Shown in pieces: positions 32,791 through 42,713 of a stretch of DNA of 64,000 bases; positions within the stretch are counted from its first letter, which is position 1; each line of letters starts with the position of its first letter. Both the position numbers and the translations under genes were made by a program. The stretch lies in contig CM060733.1 of assembly GCA_030704615.1 (NCBI GenBank), positions 868,001 to 932,000 of the forward strand, written 5' to 3'. Under the pieces are notes generated by a model. The model did not search any database. It worked only from the letters and a program-made list of their open reading frames with translations, and was not told the origin of the DNA. This DNA is from Takakia lepidozioides. Its lineage: Eukaryota > Streptophyta > Takakiopsida > Takakiales > Takakiaceae.

Positions 32791-33772
32791 CCAACGTAAG
32801 TCCCACTACTGGATTAACACCTCACAAATGTAGGTCGATCGCCTCTTCTGCTGCCCAAGAATGGATGCGGGGTCTATGGCCACAACGCTATGACAAACAA
32901 CGTCTCATGAGTACTCAGGACCAGCAAGAACATAGTCTCTCCCTGCACCTCTGTTCACCAACTTTCACCAACTTTCACAAATTTTCTCGACTAAAGACCT
33001 GGCCATGTTGGGGTCTGATTGCTAGGCAGGTCATACTCAGCAGATTGATGCATGTGTGAAGGACTTTCTAGAGGAATTCTGGAAAGCCTGAATAATTTCC
33101 TGAACCAATTTTGTATACCAACATAAGTCCCACTACTGGACTGAACCCCTCATAAAGGTAGGTCTATCGCCTCCTCTTCTACCCAAGAATGGATGCAGGG
33201 TCTATGGCCACAACGTTGTGGCAAACAACGTCTCATGAGTACTTAGGACCATGTCGAACATAGTCTCTCCCTACACCTCTGTTCAACAACTTTCAAGAGG
33301 TTTAACAAACTGCGATCGAGGCTGAGTCTAAAACCCTGGCCATGTTGGGGTCTGATTGCTGGGCAGATCACACTCAGCAGATTGATGCATGTGTGAAGGA
33401 CTTTCTAGAAGAATGAAGGAAAGCCTGAACAATTTCCTGAACCAATTTTGTATACCAACATAAGTCCCACTACTGGACTGAACCCCTCATAAAGGTAGGT
33501 CTATCGCCTCCTCTTCTACCCAAGAATGGATGCGGGGTCTATGGCCACAACGTTGTGGCAAACAATGTCTCCTGAGTACTCAGGACCATGTCAAACATAG
33601 TCTCTCCCTACACCTCTGTTCAACAACTTTCAAGAGGTTTAACAAACTGCGATCGAGGCTGAGTCTAAAACCCTGGCCATGTTGGGGTCTGATTGCTGGG
33701 CAGGTCACACTTAGCAGATTGATGCATGTGTGAAGGACTTTCTAGAGGAATGAAGGAAAGCGTGAACCAAGA
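32791..33772 (+). repeat. Tandem array of LINE-3'-end-derived units (three copies, about 327-337 bp)
   Basis: Units start at 32791, 33118 and 33455, each with CCAACRTAAGTCCCACTACT. Each unit runs through GGGGTCTATGGCCACAACG, CAAACAA.GTCTC.TGAGTAC and GCAGATTGATGCATGTGTGA to GGAAAGC.TGAAC. The parts match the LINE's last coding region and 3' region but in a rearranged order, so the unit joins the 3' end of one copy to the next. Copies 2 and 3 are almost identical, indicating recent duplication. Confidence 0.88.
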
Positions 33773-33808
33773 GTCTTCAACTTGTACCAACTCTGAGAGA
33801 AGTAATTG

Positions 33809-33856
33809 TTACAAGATGCATGTACTATATGTCTGAAGCCGACTTTCATGTAGAAA
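33809..33856 (-). pseudogene. C-terminal tail of the ORF interrupted by the retroelement
   Basis: If the retroelement and one copy of its 5-bp target duplication are removed, the minus-strand frame at 42904-43425 continues into this flank and reaches a TAA at 33809-33811 after about 17 codons. This supports the element's boundaries and shows it landed near the 3' end of an ORF. Confidence 0.5.
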
Positions 33857-33861
33857 CCCCA

Positions 33862-34184
33862 TGTCAAGTTATTTGACCACTAGTGTGAAACTAGCTAGGA
33901 AATAGCTAGCTTTTACATATTGACATTTGGGATTGGCCCAAGTGTCAATCCAGGGGTCAAGGCAGATTTAGGCCCTGGAGTGGTTATCTTCACGGCAAGC
34001 GCGGGAGGCTCATCTTTCTCGAGTTGAGCCTCACCGCGCCTAGCTATGGCGCCGTAGTGTGGATTCCCCATGGCGTGGGGTCTTGGCTCGACTTGTATTT
34101 GAGTGATGAGTTTATATATGCCTGAGTTTATGCCTCAGCTTTGTGAGCTCGCATGAGCTTGTGCTTGTATTCTTCTTCTTTATC
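33862..34184 (+). repeat. Terminal repeat P1 (left end)
   Basis: 323 bp starting TGTCAAGTTATTTGACCACT and ending CTTCTTCTTTATC. About 95% identical by eye to P2 (42387-42712). It contains a TATA-like TTTATATATG near 34110, consistent with promoter function. It is not followed by repeat Q, unlike P2. Confidence 0.9.
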
Positions 34185-34195
34185 ACTCGAGAAAG

Positions 34196-34690
34196 ACATG
34201 ACTCTGTGGCCTTTGGGGCTGTGACAGGCTGTGACATGTGGCATGTGGGGTTGTGATGGGCTGTGCCCTGTGGCCTGTGGGGCTGTGAGGGGCTATGACA
34301 GGCTGAGGCCTTTGGGGCTCCCTGTGACCTGTGTAGGGCTGTGACGGGCTGTGACAGGCTGTGACCTGTGGGGCTGTGACGGACTGTGACAGGCTGTGCC
34401 TATGGCCTTTGGGGCTGTGACGGGTTGTGACAGGCTGTGACCTGTGGCCTGTGGGGCTGTGATGGACTGTGACAGGCTGTGACATGTGGCATTTGGGGCC
34501 GTGAGGGGCTGTGATAGGATGTGCCATGTGGCCTTTGGGGTTGTCACTTGTTGTGACCTGTGGCCTTGGGGGCTGTGAGGGGCTGTGAGGGGTTGTGATA
34601 GGCTCTGACCTGTGGCCTGTGTGGGGTTGTGACGGCTGTGATCAGTGATCTGTGTGGGCCTGTGTTGGTCTGTGGTGGCCCGTGTTGACA
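34196..34690. repeat. GGCTGTGAC/CCTGTGGCC minisatellite
   Basis: Irregular tandem reiteration of GGCTGTGACAGGCTGTGAC and CCTGTGGCCTTTGGGGCTG blocks filling the leader just inside P1. The primer-binding site should lie here, but I cannot recognise one matching initiator Met or another common tRNA. The array may have expanded over or replaced it. Confidence 0.85.
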
Positions 34691-34694
34691 TGTG

Positions 34695-35460
34695 GACGGC
34701 CTATGCTAACTCATGGAGGCACTGGTGGACTAGCATGCGGTCTTGAAGGCCAATTTTTTAAGCTCGTGGAGGGCAGTTTGAGGAGTATCTTCATGATATT
34801 TCCATGGTCATGCAAGTGAGGGACGAGAGGAGAAAAAGAGTATTGGGATGAGGGCATGCTGGGGTTAGGCATTGCTTTAGCTTCTCTTCCTCGTAGTTTT
34901 CCACCCTCTCGTTAGGCCAAGACCTTTCCGTAGGTGGAGGCAAGAGTCAGTCCGGGTTTGGGCTGGGGTGTCCTTGTAGGAACAACACCGTGGAGTGTTT
35001 TTGGTATGGGGGAGTTGTCGTTCTGATTTTTTTGTGTTTGGATCCCCTCTATACCTGCATGCTTCACTGTGCGCCATGTTAGTTTTGTGTGGGCGCTTGT
35101 TTTTATAGGTGATTGGTCCGGATTTGATCATCGGCCAGTCCTAGAGCATGCTGTCGATGGTGAGGCTGGGGTGATGACCAGTCAGACCATCATTGTTTCT
35201 TTTGTGGTGAGGTTGGAGGTGATGACCAGCCAACCATAGGAGTGATTGCGGTGGATGCAGGTGCAGATGTAGGCTATGTTAGGAACCCAGTATTCCAAAC
35301 CATAAGCCGCAACAGGTTCTCTACCTGGTTACCTTGTGGAGAGGGGGTTAGGGACATGTTCATGACCGGTTGAGTGACAGTTTGTCAACACGGAGGTGCC
35401 ACTAGTTACTGGGGAGAGTGCCGGTTTGAGCACTAGCGATACTAGTGGGTACACAAGATG
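34695..35460. other. Retroelement leader, no ORF
   Basis: Untranslated-looking region between the minisatellite and gag. It contains a near-duplicated phrase (GGTGAGGCTGGGGTGATGACCAG / GGTGAGGTTGGAGGTGATGACCAG near 35158-35230). Confidence 0.5.
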
Positions 35461-35464
35461 AGGT

Positions 35465-36336
35465 GTGCGGTTTAGGCCACCTTCACCTCTTGTGTCTTCT
35501 ACGGAAGGTTCTGATTCGGATTGTGAATCAGGAGGACTCACACCGGCGGTGCAAGTTGTTTCCTTGCCATTGTTGTGGGACACAATGGAGGAGATGTATG
35601 GAGCTACCAAGGGGCCACGAATGTACTCTGGGGCGGTGGGCACCATCAAGTTGGATGACTTTATCCAAGAGTTTGATAGTTGGTGTGATTTGCAGCAAAT
35701 GCGCAATCCACAACTATTTACGTCTTTCATGGCATGGAAGGGGCTGTTTCAGCACCTTGAGAGGCCGCCTATGGATGATTACCATGAGTTCAGGCGGGGG
35801 CATGAGGTTGAGATCGAGGAGTAGAGGATGTACTGGTCACCCGACTATATCTCCATCACTAGGGGCATGGAGAGGCCCAGTGTTATGGTTTGCATCCTGA
35901 TCAGTTGCGCCCAGGCCAGTTCCAAGGGAACAATGGTGGCCGGGGGCGAGGTGGGGCAGCCTAGAGAGGACGAGGTGGCCAGGCACGAGGTGTAGGCCAA
36001 GGGCAAGCTCAACATGGCCAAGGACGCGGAGGTCAGGGTATTGACCAAGGCTTGGCCAACCAGCTTCAGCAGCTAGAGCGGATGCTCGCTACCATGGCTA
36101 CAACTCAGGTGGTACCGGCTCCAAGGTCGGATGGTCCACCTCCTGCTCCTGAGGGAGGAGATATGGGAGACATGGGATTCGTGTGCGGAGCAGCACTACC
36201 ACTAGTGCAGGTGGAGTCTGCTGCAGCCGTGACTCGAGGAGCAGCACGAGTTCCTGAGCCACGAGGTGCAGAGGTGGAGTTGGATCCACAGCGTGGGGAG
36301 GCAAGCCGTTAGGCTAGGCTTCCTCAGTCATTCACA
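35465..36336 (+). pseudogene. Retroelement gag region
   Basis: First part (to a TAG at 35822-35824) has a gag-like helical stretch: TIKLDDFIQEFDSWCDLQQM, FTSFMAWKGLFQHLE, DDYHEFRRG. After a frameshift before about 35885 the frame is Gly/Arg/Gln-rich (NNGGRGRGG, QGQAQHGQGRGGQG), which may replace a zinc knuckle as the RNA-binding tail, then LANQLQQLERMLATMATTQV. A TAG at 36310-36312 separates it from the protease frame. No CCHC knuckle seen. The start codon is unclear. Confidence 0.65.
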
Positions 36337-37164
36337 TTGGCGGAGACAGTGTCGACGCCATCCATGGCACCTAGTTCTCGCCCGACTGTTACCAAGGCGG
36401 AGGTTATTATGCCATTGGGGAGAGCTACACGGGTAGCACCACTACCTAGTGTTGCCAAGGCTACGGCAGCTAGTGTGTTGCTGGGAGCGGCCACATCTGT
36501 GTGCCAGGCTCTATTGTTCTCGGCTACCATGATTGCGACGCCGGGGGTAAGACCAACTGAGGTGTTTAGGCTGGCAGCTACACTCTATGAGAGTGGGGAT
36601 ATTACTTCATCTTCTGCGGAGATAGTGGGAGGTGTAGTGCCAGAGGGATCCTTGGATTTGAGGGTCAAGACTGCCACGGCGGCGCCATGGCAAGCTGTAG
36701 CTACCAGGTTGATGGAGCTGCCAGCTAGGCCAGCCATTGAGCGCGCCATGGTGACACCTGGAGTTGTCATGTTAGACAACCAGGATAGCATTTTCTGTTT
36801 GAGTGGACCGGCAGGCAAGAGGTACCGGCCACTGCGGGTCTTGTTGGACTCGGGAGCTCAGCCATTGATGCTGGGCAGAGCTGCTATTGCAGGCTTGGGC
36901 CTCATAGAGGCAGATATGGAGTCTTGTCCTTTCCAGATACATACGTCTCTGGGAGGATCAGAGCAGGCTCGGGGCATGACACGACATGAGTTGACTATCA
37001 AACTACGGCCGGATCACCCTACAGATGGCTTAGTGATGCGAGCCAAGGCCATTGTGACAGACGCGGTCTCATACAATGTCCTGGTTGGTGGGGCAGTGTT
37101 GTACCCCATAGGCTTCACCCTGGATTTTTGGGAGGAGTCAGCTTCCTATAGGCCTGGATGATAG
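36337..37164 (+). pseudogene. Retroelement aspartic protease region
   Basis: Frame open to TGA-TAG at 37159-37164. A spacer of about 150 residues is followed by FCLSGPAGKRYRPLRVLLDS, GAQPLMLGR: the D-S-G-A active-site signature with the usual hydrophobic flank. Downstream LEADMESCPFQIHTSLGG-like strands and AKAIVTDAVSYNVLVGGAVL resemble the second half of a retropepsin (ILG/LVG-type motif). It would cleave the polyprotein. Confidence 0.75.
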
Positions 37165-37182
37165 TCAGGGGAGGGCCGGCGT

Positions 37183-38662
37183 GTGCAGCTCCCTGTAACA
37201 TTCATAGGAGGAGTTGCGGTTGCCCAGCAAGGCAAGATGCTGACATTAGCAGCATTCATAGTTGCAGTGAGTTGGCCTGGAGAGTTGCTTGAGGGCAACG
37301 CTCATTCAGAGGATGTGTCACCTCCGGGAGAGCAGGATGATATGCATAGTATGGCGGAGTTACCTGCCATGATTGCTCAGACTCCATTATGGGGCACGAG
37401 CAAGGATTTGCAGCAGGTTGCTGATCGACGGGTGCAACAATCTTGGGTAGAGACTTTTGTACCATCAGGAGAGGAGGAGAGTGCGGGGATTGCACCAAGA
37501 CCACCTCAGTTGTCTCCATTGGACACCACACCTATTGTGTGGCAGTATCCGGATGAAGGCATTTGTTTTCTAGACTTGTTTGGCGGGATCAGCACCGGAT
37601 TGGCTGCTGTGTTACAAGCAGGTGTATAAGTTCGGCGTTACCTGTATATGGAGAGGGATCGATGAGACTGCATGACGCGTTTCACTTTGCCATGTTGCTC
37701 AGTTGGTGCAGCAGTACCCTGAGTTGTTGCCGGTGTCTGCAGTTCGTGGATATTAGCAGGCCTTGCCAGTTGACATTTTGTTGCTGGGGGCGCAGGATTT
37801 GGAGCGGGTTGGCTCCATTGATCCGGTAGTGGCAGGTTGGCCCTGCCAAGGGCATTCATCAGCTGGGCATGGCAATGGATTACGAAACTCAAGGTCGGGT
37901 CTGTTTTGGGAGATGGTGCGGGTTTTGCGCCACTTGCAGCTTCATCAAGTTGTATCTCCAGCATACATCTTGGAGAATGTGCCACTGATGGGCGATTCTC
38001 GGGCCAAGGTGATGGCCAGTGTGCATTAAGTCCGGTCGTGGCTTGGGTCAGCAGTGTTGCTGGATGCAGCTACAGTGGGGTCACGGGCTCATCGTCCACG
38101 GCTATGGTGGACTAACTTGATGCCACCCGCACTGCTCAAGCGTGCATTTGATGGGGTGCAGCGGTCACCACACCTCACAGTGGATAGCATTTTGGACACA
38201 GGGAGGCAGTCTCAGCGTGTGAGACACGATGACCGTTCGCCTTTGGTAATGGTCAACAAGGTGGGTCAACCACGAGCAGCATTACCTACACTACTCAGCT
38301 TCTCAGGATCGCATGCTTTCCGGGATAGTGGACCTGGCCTCCTATGGGATGCTCAGTTGCAGCAGTTAGTGGAGCCTAATGCTGACGAGCGTGAGCGGGC
38401 AATGGGTTTTACCACTGGTACCACGGCGGTGTCGTCTCTTTCAGAGGCATCGCGTCATCAGGTGTTGGGGCAAGCAATGGATCTCAATTGCTTGACATGG
38501 ATTATCAGCTTGGCTATGACTGAGCAACGTAGAGTGCGGAGTACACTTCCCTCGATGGTCTCTCTGCCTACCGAGACGGTACAGGCAGTGAGTGGGGGCG
38601 AACATGAGAGGACCACGGGATGCAGGCATCCATGGCACACGTGGGAGGTGCTCGAGGTTTAG
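37183..38662 (+). pseudogene. C5 cytosine DNA methyltransferase domain within the retroelement polyprotein
   Basis: A linker (37183-37545) leads into motif I, CFLDLFGGISTGLAAVLQAG (37564 on, AdoMet site). After a TAA, VRRYLYMERD looks like motif II. A 4-bp GATC/CGAT duplication near 37660 shifts the frame. In the next frame come DILLLGAQDLERVGSIDPVV, then motif IV AGWPCQGHSSAGHG with catalytic Cys at 37844-37846, SRSGLFWEMVRVLRHL, motif VI PAYILENVP (Glu-Asn-Val at 37973-37981), motif VIII-like SRAHRPRLWWTNL (38085-38111), and a C-terminal ERERAMGFTTGTTAV...VLGQAMDLNCLTWI resembling motifs IX-X and the GNA/V signature. SRSGLFWE..R and RPRLWWTN recall DNMT3/DRM-type rather than bacterial enzymes. 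Stops at 37627, 37673, 37754, 38027 and 38660. Confidence 0.9.
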
Positions 38663-40320
38663 AGGGAGTTGGCAGCCAGGGTGGCGGTGATGGATGAGGT
38701 TGGGGATTTTTCTCGGGTTGAGGAAGTCCTCGAGGATGAGATGATGGGGCAGGATGAGGCCTTGTCACTGACTGAGCAGGTAGGGAGTACTGCTCAAAAG
38801 GTTGCAACATAGCAACCACTGGACGCGTCCTCTACCTCTAAGCCCACTGGACTTAAGGTTGCAGTTACGGAGGACAATTGGGAGCCTGACATTGGACCCA
38901 TTGTCACCGGAGGAGATAGACGACATATACGGCGGTTCCTGAGGGCTTACAGGAATTGTTTTGCCTTCAGTTTAAAGGACTTGGGAGCACTGAAGGGTCG
39001 AGAGATCCGTATTGAGTTGGCCACTGACATGCCAATCTTTCAGAGACCCTATAGATACAGTGACATGGAGAGGTCTTTGATTCAGATGAGGACTCAAGAT
39101 CTCTGGGAGGCAGGTTTGGTGGAGCTCTCTGGTGGAGAGTATGCTTCAGCCACAATGATGCCAGCCAAGAAGAATATCTATGGCAATTGGACGGAGAGGC
39201 GTATGTGCGTTGATTACCGGCTTGTAGATCATCAGACCAAGTCCGATAAGTATGCCATGCCAACACAAGAGGAGATCTTTGATGCCATCGGGCATGCTAA
39301 GATCTTTAGCACTTTGGATTTACGATTCGGATATCACCAGTTGCCGATCAAGGAGGCGGACAAGCAGAAGACGACATTCTAGGGGATCAATGAGCACGAC
39401 AAGGATTGCCTATATCAGTGGCGGTTCTTACCATTTGGGCTTAAGAATGCTCCTACAGAATTTCAGAGAGTCATGGATAGGATTCTAGCAGGGGTGGACT
39501 TTGTTCGGTGTTACATAGATGACATCATCATCTTTAGTGCTACGGTGGAGGAGCATGAGAGACACCTTCAGGTGGTATTGGAGCGCTTGAGAGCGCACGG
39601 ATTGAAGTTGCATTTGGGGAAGTGCAAGTTTTTCCACAACCAGATTGAGTATCTGGGTCACATGATATATCCTGGAGGATTGGGGGTACAGCAGACTAAG
39701 GTAGAGGCCATTGCACAAATTCCACGCCCCACGGATGTGAGCTGAGTTCGAGCTTTCATGGGGTTGGCAAACTATTATAGACGGTTTGTTAAGGGATTTA
39801 GTGCCATTGCAAAGGCTCTAACCAAGCTGACCAAGGTGGACCAGGAGTGGCAGTGGGAAGATGAGCAGGAACGAGCTTTTCAAGAGCTCAAGGCAAGGTT
39901 GACCTCAGCGCCTATCCTGAGACGACCTATCAGGGGGCGTCCCTTTCAGCTGCATACGGATTGGAGCATGCTGGGGCTTGGAGCTATTCTCACACATGTG
40001 GATGATAAGGGAAGAGAGTTCGTAGTGGCTTATGCTAGCCGCTCAAACAACGCTGCAGAGGCTAAGTACAGCTCATATGAGGGAGAGTGCTTAGCTGCAG
40101 TGTGGGTCGTGGCACACTTCAGGTGCTATCTATACGGCAATCTCTTCACCTTTGTCACGGATCACCAGCCACTCAAGTGGTTGATGGAGTCAGACAAGCT
40201 TACGGGGAAGCTTGCACGGTGGGCACTCATACTCCAGGAGTATGACTTTCAGGTTGTGCATCGACCGGGTTTGGTCAATCGGGATGTGGATGGATTGAAT
40301 CGCAATCCATGCACGAGCCA
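38663..40320 (+). pseudogene. Retroelement reverse transcriptase and RNase H
   Basis: One continuous frame with stops at 38660, 38810, 39380 and 39743. RT: DMPIFQRPYRYSDMERSLIQ, MMPAKKNIYGNWTERRMCVD, YRLVDHQT, FSTLDLRFGYHQLPI, WRFLPFGLKNAPTEFQRVMD, catalytic YIDDIIIF, KLHLGKCKFF, YLGHMI. Connection: FMGLANYYRRFVKGFSAIAK. RNase H: QLHTDWSMLGLGAIL, YSSYEGECLAAVWVVAHF, FTFVTDHQPLKWL (D-E-D), EYDFQVVHRPGLVNRDVDGL. This is a textbook Ty3/gypsy arrangement. Confidence 0.95.
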
Positions 40321-40559
40321 GCAGGATGACACTGGAGCTCGGTGGCATGGTGAGACGGACGAGGAGATGGTGTCGGGATGGCATGCATCTGCCTTTTTGT
40401 ATATCTTGGCATCGGGAGGTCAGGTTGGACCTACAACAGGGATGACTGTAGACGGAGTGTCTGAGGACCCTGAGGCTAGTGATGAGCCAAGTGGTACCCA
40501 AGATATACATGAGGATTCGGCTGTGTTGGACTACCTCCATACTGGAGACACAGCAGCCA

Positions 40560-41600
40560 CTGTGACTGCCAAAGAGAGGGATCAGATCCTGCAACGAGCC
40601 AAGAGGTTCAAGTGGGATGGGATACACCTGCTCCGAGTATGGGAGGATGGTTGGGTGAGGATTGTGCCTCACCCCACACAGCGTGCACGGTTAGTGCGGC
40701 ATGCCCATGAGGAGTTGGGGCATTTTGGAATGCGACGCACTCACAGTTTATTGCAAGGGTAGTATTGGTGGCGTGGTATGCATACAGAGGTGCAACAGTT
40801 CGTGGCTAGGTGCATGGTGTGTGACAGGGTGCGTGCTTCATTCAACACCCCTACACCACAGTTGCATCATTTACCAATTATGGGATTGGGCTACAGGTGG
40901 AGTCTTGACTTCGTAGGACCTTTGTCATTGACTATGCGCCACCGCAGATATGTGTTGGTGATGGTGGAGCACTTCTCCAAGTGGATTGAGTTGGTTCCAT
41001 TGCCTGACAAGGCTAGTGAGGGGGCTGTGTATGCATTCTTGGATTGTGTGCTTAGCCGATTCGGTGCTCCAGCTGAGGTACTCACGGACCAAGGGAGAGA
41101 GTTCTTGGGGGAGTTTCAGGCTTTTGTGTGATAAAGCCTTGATAGACCACCGCACCACTTCTCGGGATCATCCTGAGGCCGATGGCTTGGCAGAGAGAGT
41201 TGTTCAAACGGTGAAGAGGGGTTTGCGCAAGTATGGCTTGCAGAAGGAACACCTAGGAGATTGGGATCTTCAGGTGCCTTGGTTAGCCATGGGCTGCAGG
41301 TTCAGCAAACAAGCATCACTTGCCTCCTTCTCACCATATTTCCTTATCTTTGGCCGAGAGCCGGATTTGCCTGCAGCCATTCGTAGGGACACTGCTCAAG
41401 TCCTTAACCTTGACGATCCGGACGTGTGGGTACGTGCATGTGATCAGCGTGCAGAGTTGTTCAAGAAAGTCATGCCCATGGCTTTTGAGAACCTTGCCAT
41501 TGCACAGCACCGTGATATGTTGAGGTATGCCACTATACGTGGTGGAGGATATCGTCCTGGGGTTCGGAGGTTTAGCCCTGGTGACTATGTTTATTTGTAG
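40560..41600 (+). pseudogene. Retroelement DDE integrase
   Basis: Zinc-binding HHCC: HAHEELGHFGMRRTHSLLQG, a TAG at 40760, then HTEVQQFVARCMVCDRV. Catalytic core: LDFVGPLSLTMRHRRYVLVM (Asp), VLTDQGREFLGEF (Asp), and after a one-base insertion near 41125 DHPEADGLAERVVQTVKRGL (Glu). The C-terminal part (GREPDLPAAIRRD, YRPGVRRFSPGDYVYL) is the usual integrase tail up to the GPY-like region. A TAG at 41598 precedes the PHD module. Confidence 0.93.
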
Positions 41601-41948
41601 CAGACTGCTCCTACGACCCTGGATGTCACTGCAGGGCGTGTTATTCTGAGGGTTCGAGCGGTGTTGCCCTCAGGGGTCCTGATCTTGGAGGGTCGGGATG
41701 GCATGACTTGGAAGGACCATGTGCATAATTGTGCGCCATGTCACCTTCCCAATGTCGATGGCAGAGTTGACCCAAACTTGGCAGTAGTACCTGCAGGTTT
41801 GAGGTGCATGCTCTGTGGGTCTGCCAAAGGGGCAGCCACCATGCTAGTGTGTGATCGATGCTCAAGAGGTTGGCACATGGGATGCTTGACACCACCTCTT
41901 GAGAGGGTTCCTGATGGAGATTGGTTGTGTCCACACTGCTTGGGATAG
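41601..41948 (+). pseudogene. PHD finger at the C terminus of the integrase
   Basis: In frame with the integrase: RVILRVRAVLPSGVLILEGR, then KDHVHNCAPCHLPN, then a PHD zinc finger: LRCMLCGSAKGAATMLVCDR, CSRGWHMGCLTPPLERVPDG, DWLCPHCLG, then TAG. Spacing fits C4HC3 (C-x2-C, C-x2-C, H-x2-C, W, C-x2-C). PHD fingers read histone H3 tails. In chromoviruses a chromodomain occupies this position and steers integration, so the PHD finger may be a targeting module by analogy. Confidence 0.9.
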
Positions 41949-42195
41949 TGGCAGTGGACATGACTAGAGGCAGCTAACAAGACATGGGAGGCCAAGCTCA
42001 TATGAGTCAATACACAAGATCCCAGGCTTAAGTTCACAGGTTGCAAGACGGCGACTAACGATGGGACAATTCTTGCACCCGGCCTCTTGATCTATCGAGT
42101 TTGAGTATAGTAGGGATAGTGGTGGAGGACTTAGTGAGGCTATGGTCACTATCACATCTTGTGGCTATCTGGACTTAGAGGGATCTAAGCACCAG

Positions 42196-42206
42196 CTAGG
42201 GGGGCG
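42196..42206 (+). other. Polypurine-tract-like sequence before repeat Q1
   Basis: GCTAGGGGGGCGA sits immediately before Q1 (ATTGTGTGGACTAG). A polypurine tract normally lies directly before the 3' LTR, where it primes plus-strand synthesis. Its position before Q1 rather than before P2 matters for interpreting the terminal structure. Confidence 0.5.
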
Positions 42207-42384
42207 ATTGTGTGGACTAGTGACTGCCATAGTGGGCAGCATAGTAGCAGCCTAGTGACTGACTAGTTGTGGACTAGTGGCTGGACTAGTGGTGGACTAG
42301 TGGTATACTAGTGTGTGGTGTGCACATGTGTTGTGTAGTTTTGGACAGCGATGTAGTTGTGTAGCGATATGTATGCGCACGACA
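42207..42384 (+). repeat. Terminal repeat Q1
   Basis: 178 bp from ATTGTGTGGACTAGTGACTG to GTATGCGCACGACA, directly followed by GC and P2. About 90% identical by eye to Q2; most differences are transitions. It is rich in CTAGTGG/GGACTAG words. Confidence 0.88.
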
Positions 42385-42386
42385 GC

Positions 42387-42712
42387 TGTCAAGTTATTTG
42401 ACCACTAATGTGAAACTAGCTAGGAAATAGCTAGCTTTTACATATTGACATTTGGGACTGGCCCAAGTGTCAATCCAGGGATCAAAGCAGATTTAGGCCC
42501 TGGAGTGGTTATCTTCACGGCAAGCGCGGGAGGCTCATCTTTGTCGAGTTGAGCCTCACCGCGCCTAGTTATGGCGCCGTAGTGTGGATTCCCCATGGCG
42601 TAGGGTACACTTGGCTCGACTTGTATTTGAGTGATGAGTTTATATATGCATGAGCTTATGCCTCAGCTTCGTGAGCTCGCATGAGCTTGTGCTTGTATTC
42701 TTCTTCTTTATC
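42387..42712 (+). repeat. Terminal repeat P2
   Basis: 326-bp partner of P1, starting TGTCAAGTTATTTGACC. The Q1-P2 junction reads GACA-GC-TGTC, a perfect 10-base palindrome resembling an unprocessed LTR-LTR junction. Confidence 0.9.
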
Positions 42713-42713
42713 C

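Noticed and set aside
34183-34691. Minus-strand frames rich in SQPVTAPHSPT-type repeats
   Set aside because: Translation of the leader minisatellite; no start context, and it lies inside the retroelement leader on the wrong strand.
37546-38600. Bacterial restriction-modification methyltransferase or contamination
   Set aside because: It is in frame with, and has the same codon style and nonsense-codon pattern as, the surrounding retroelement polyprotein, inside an intron-bearing plant-like window.
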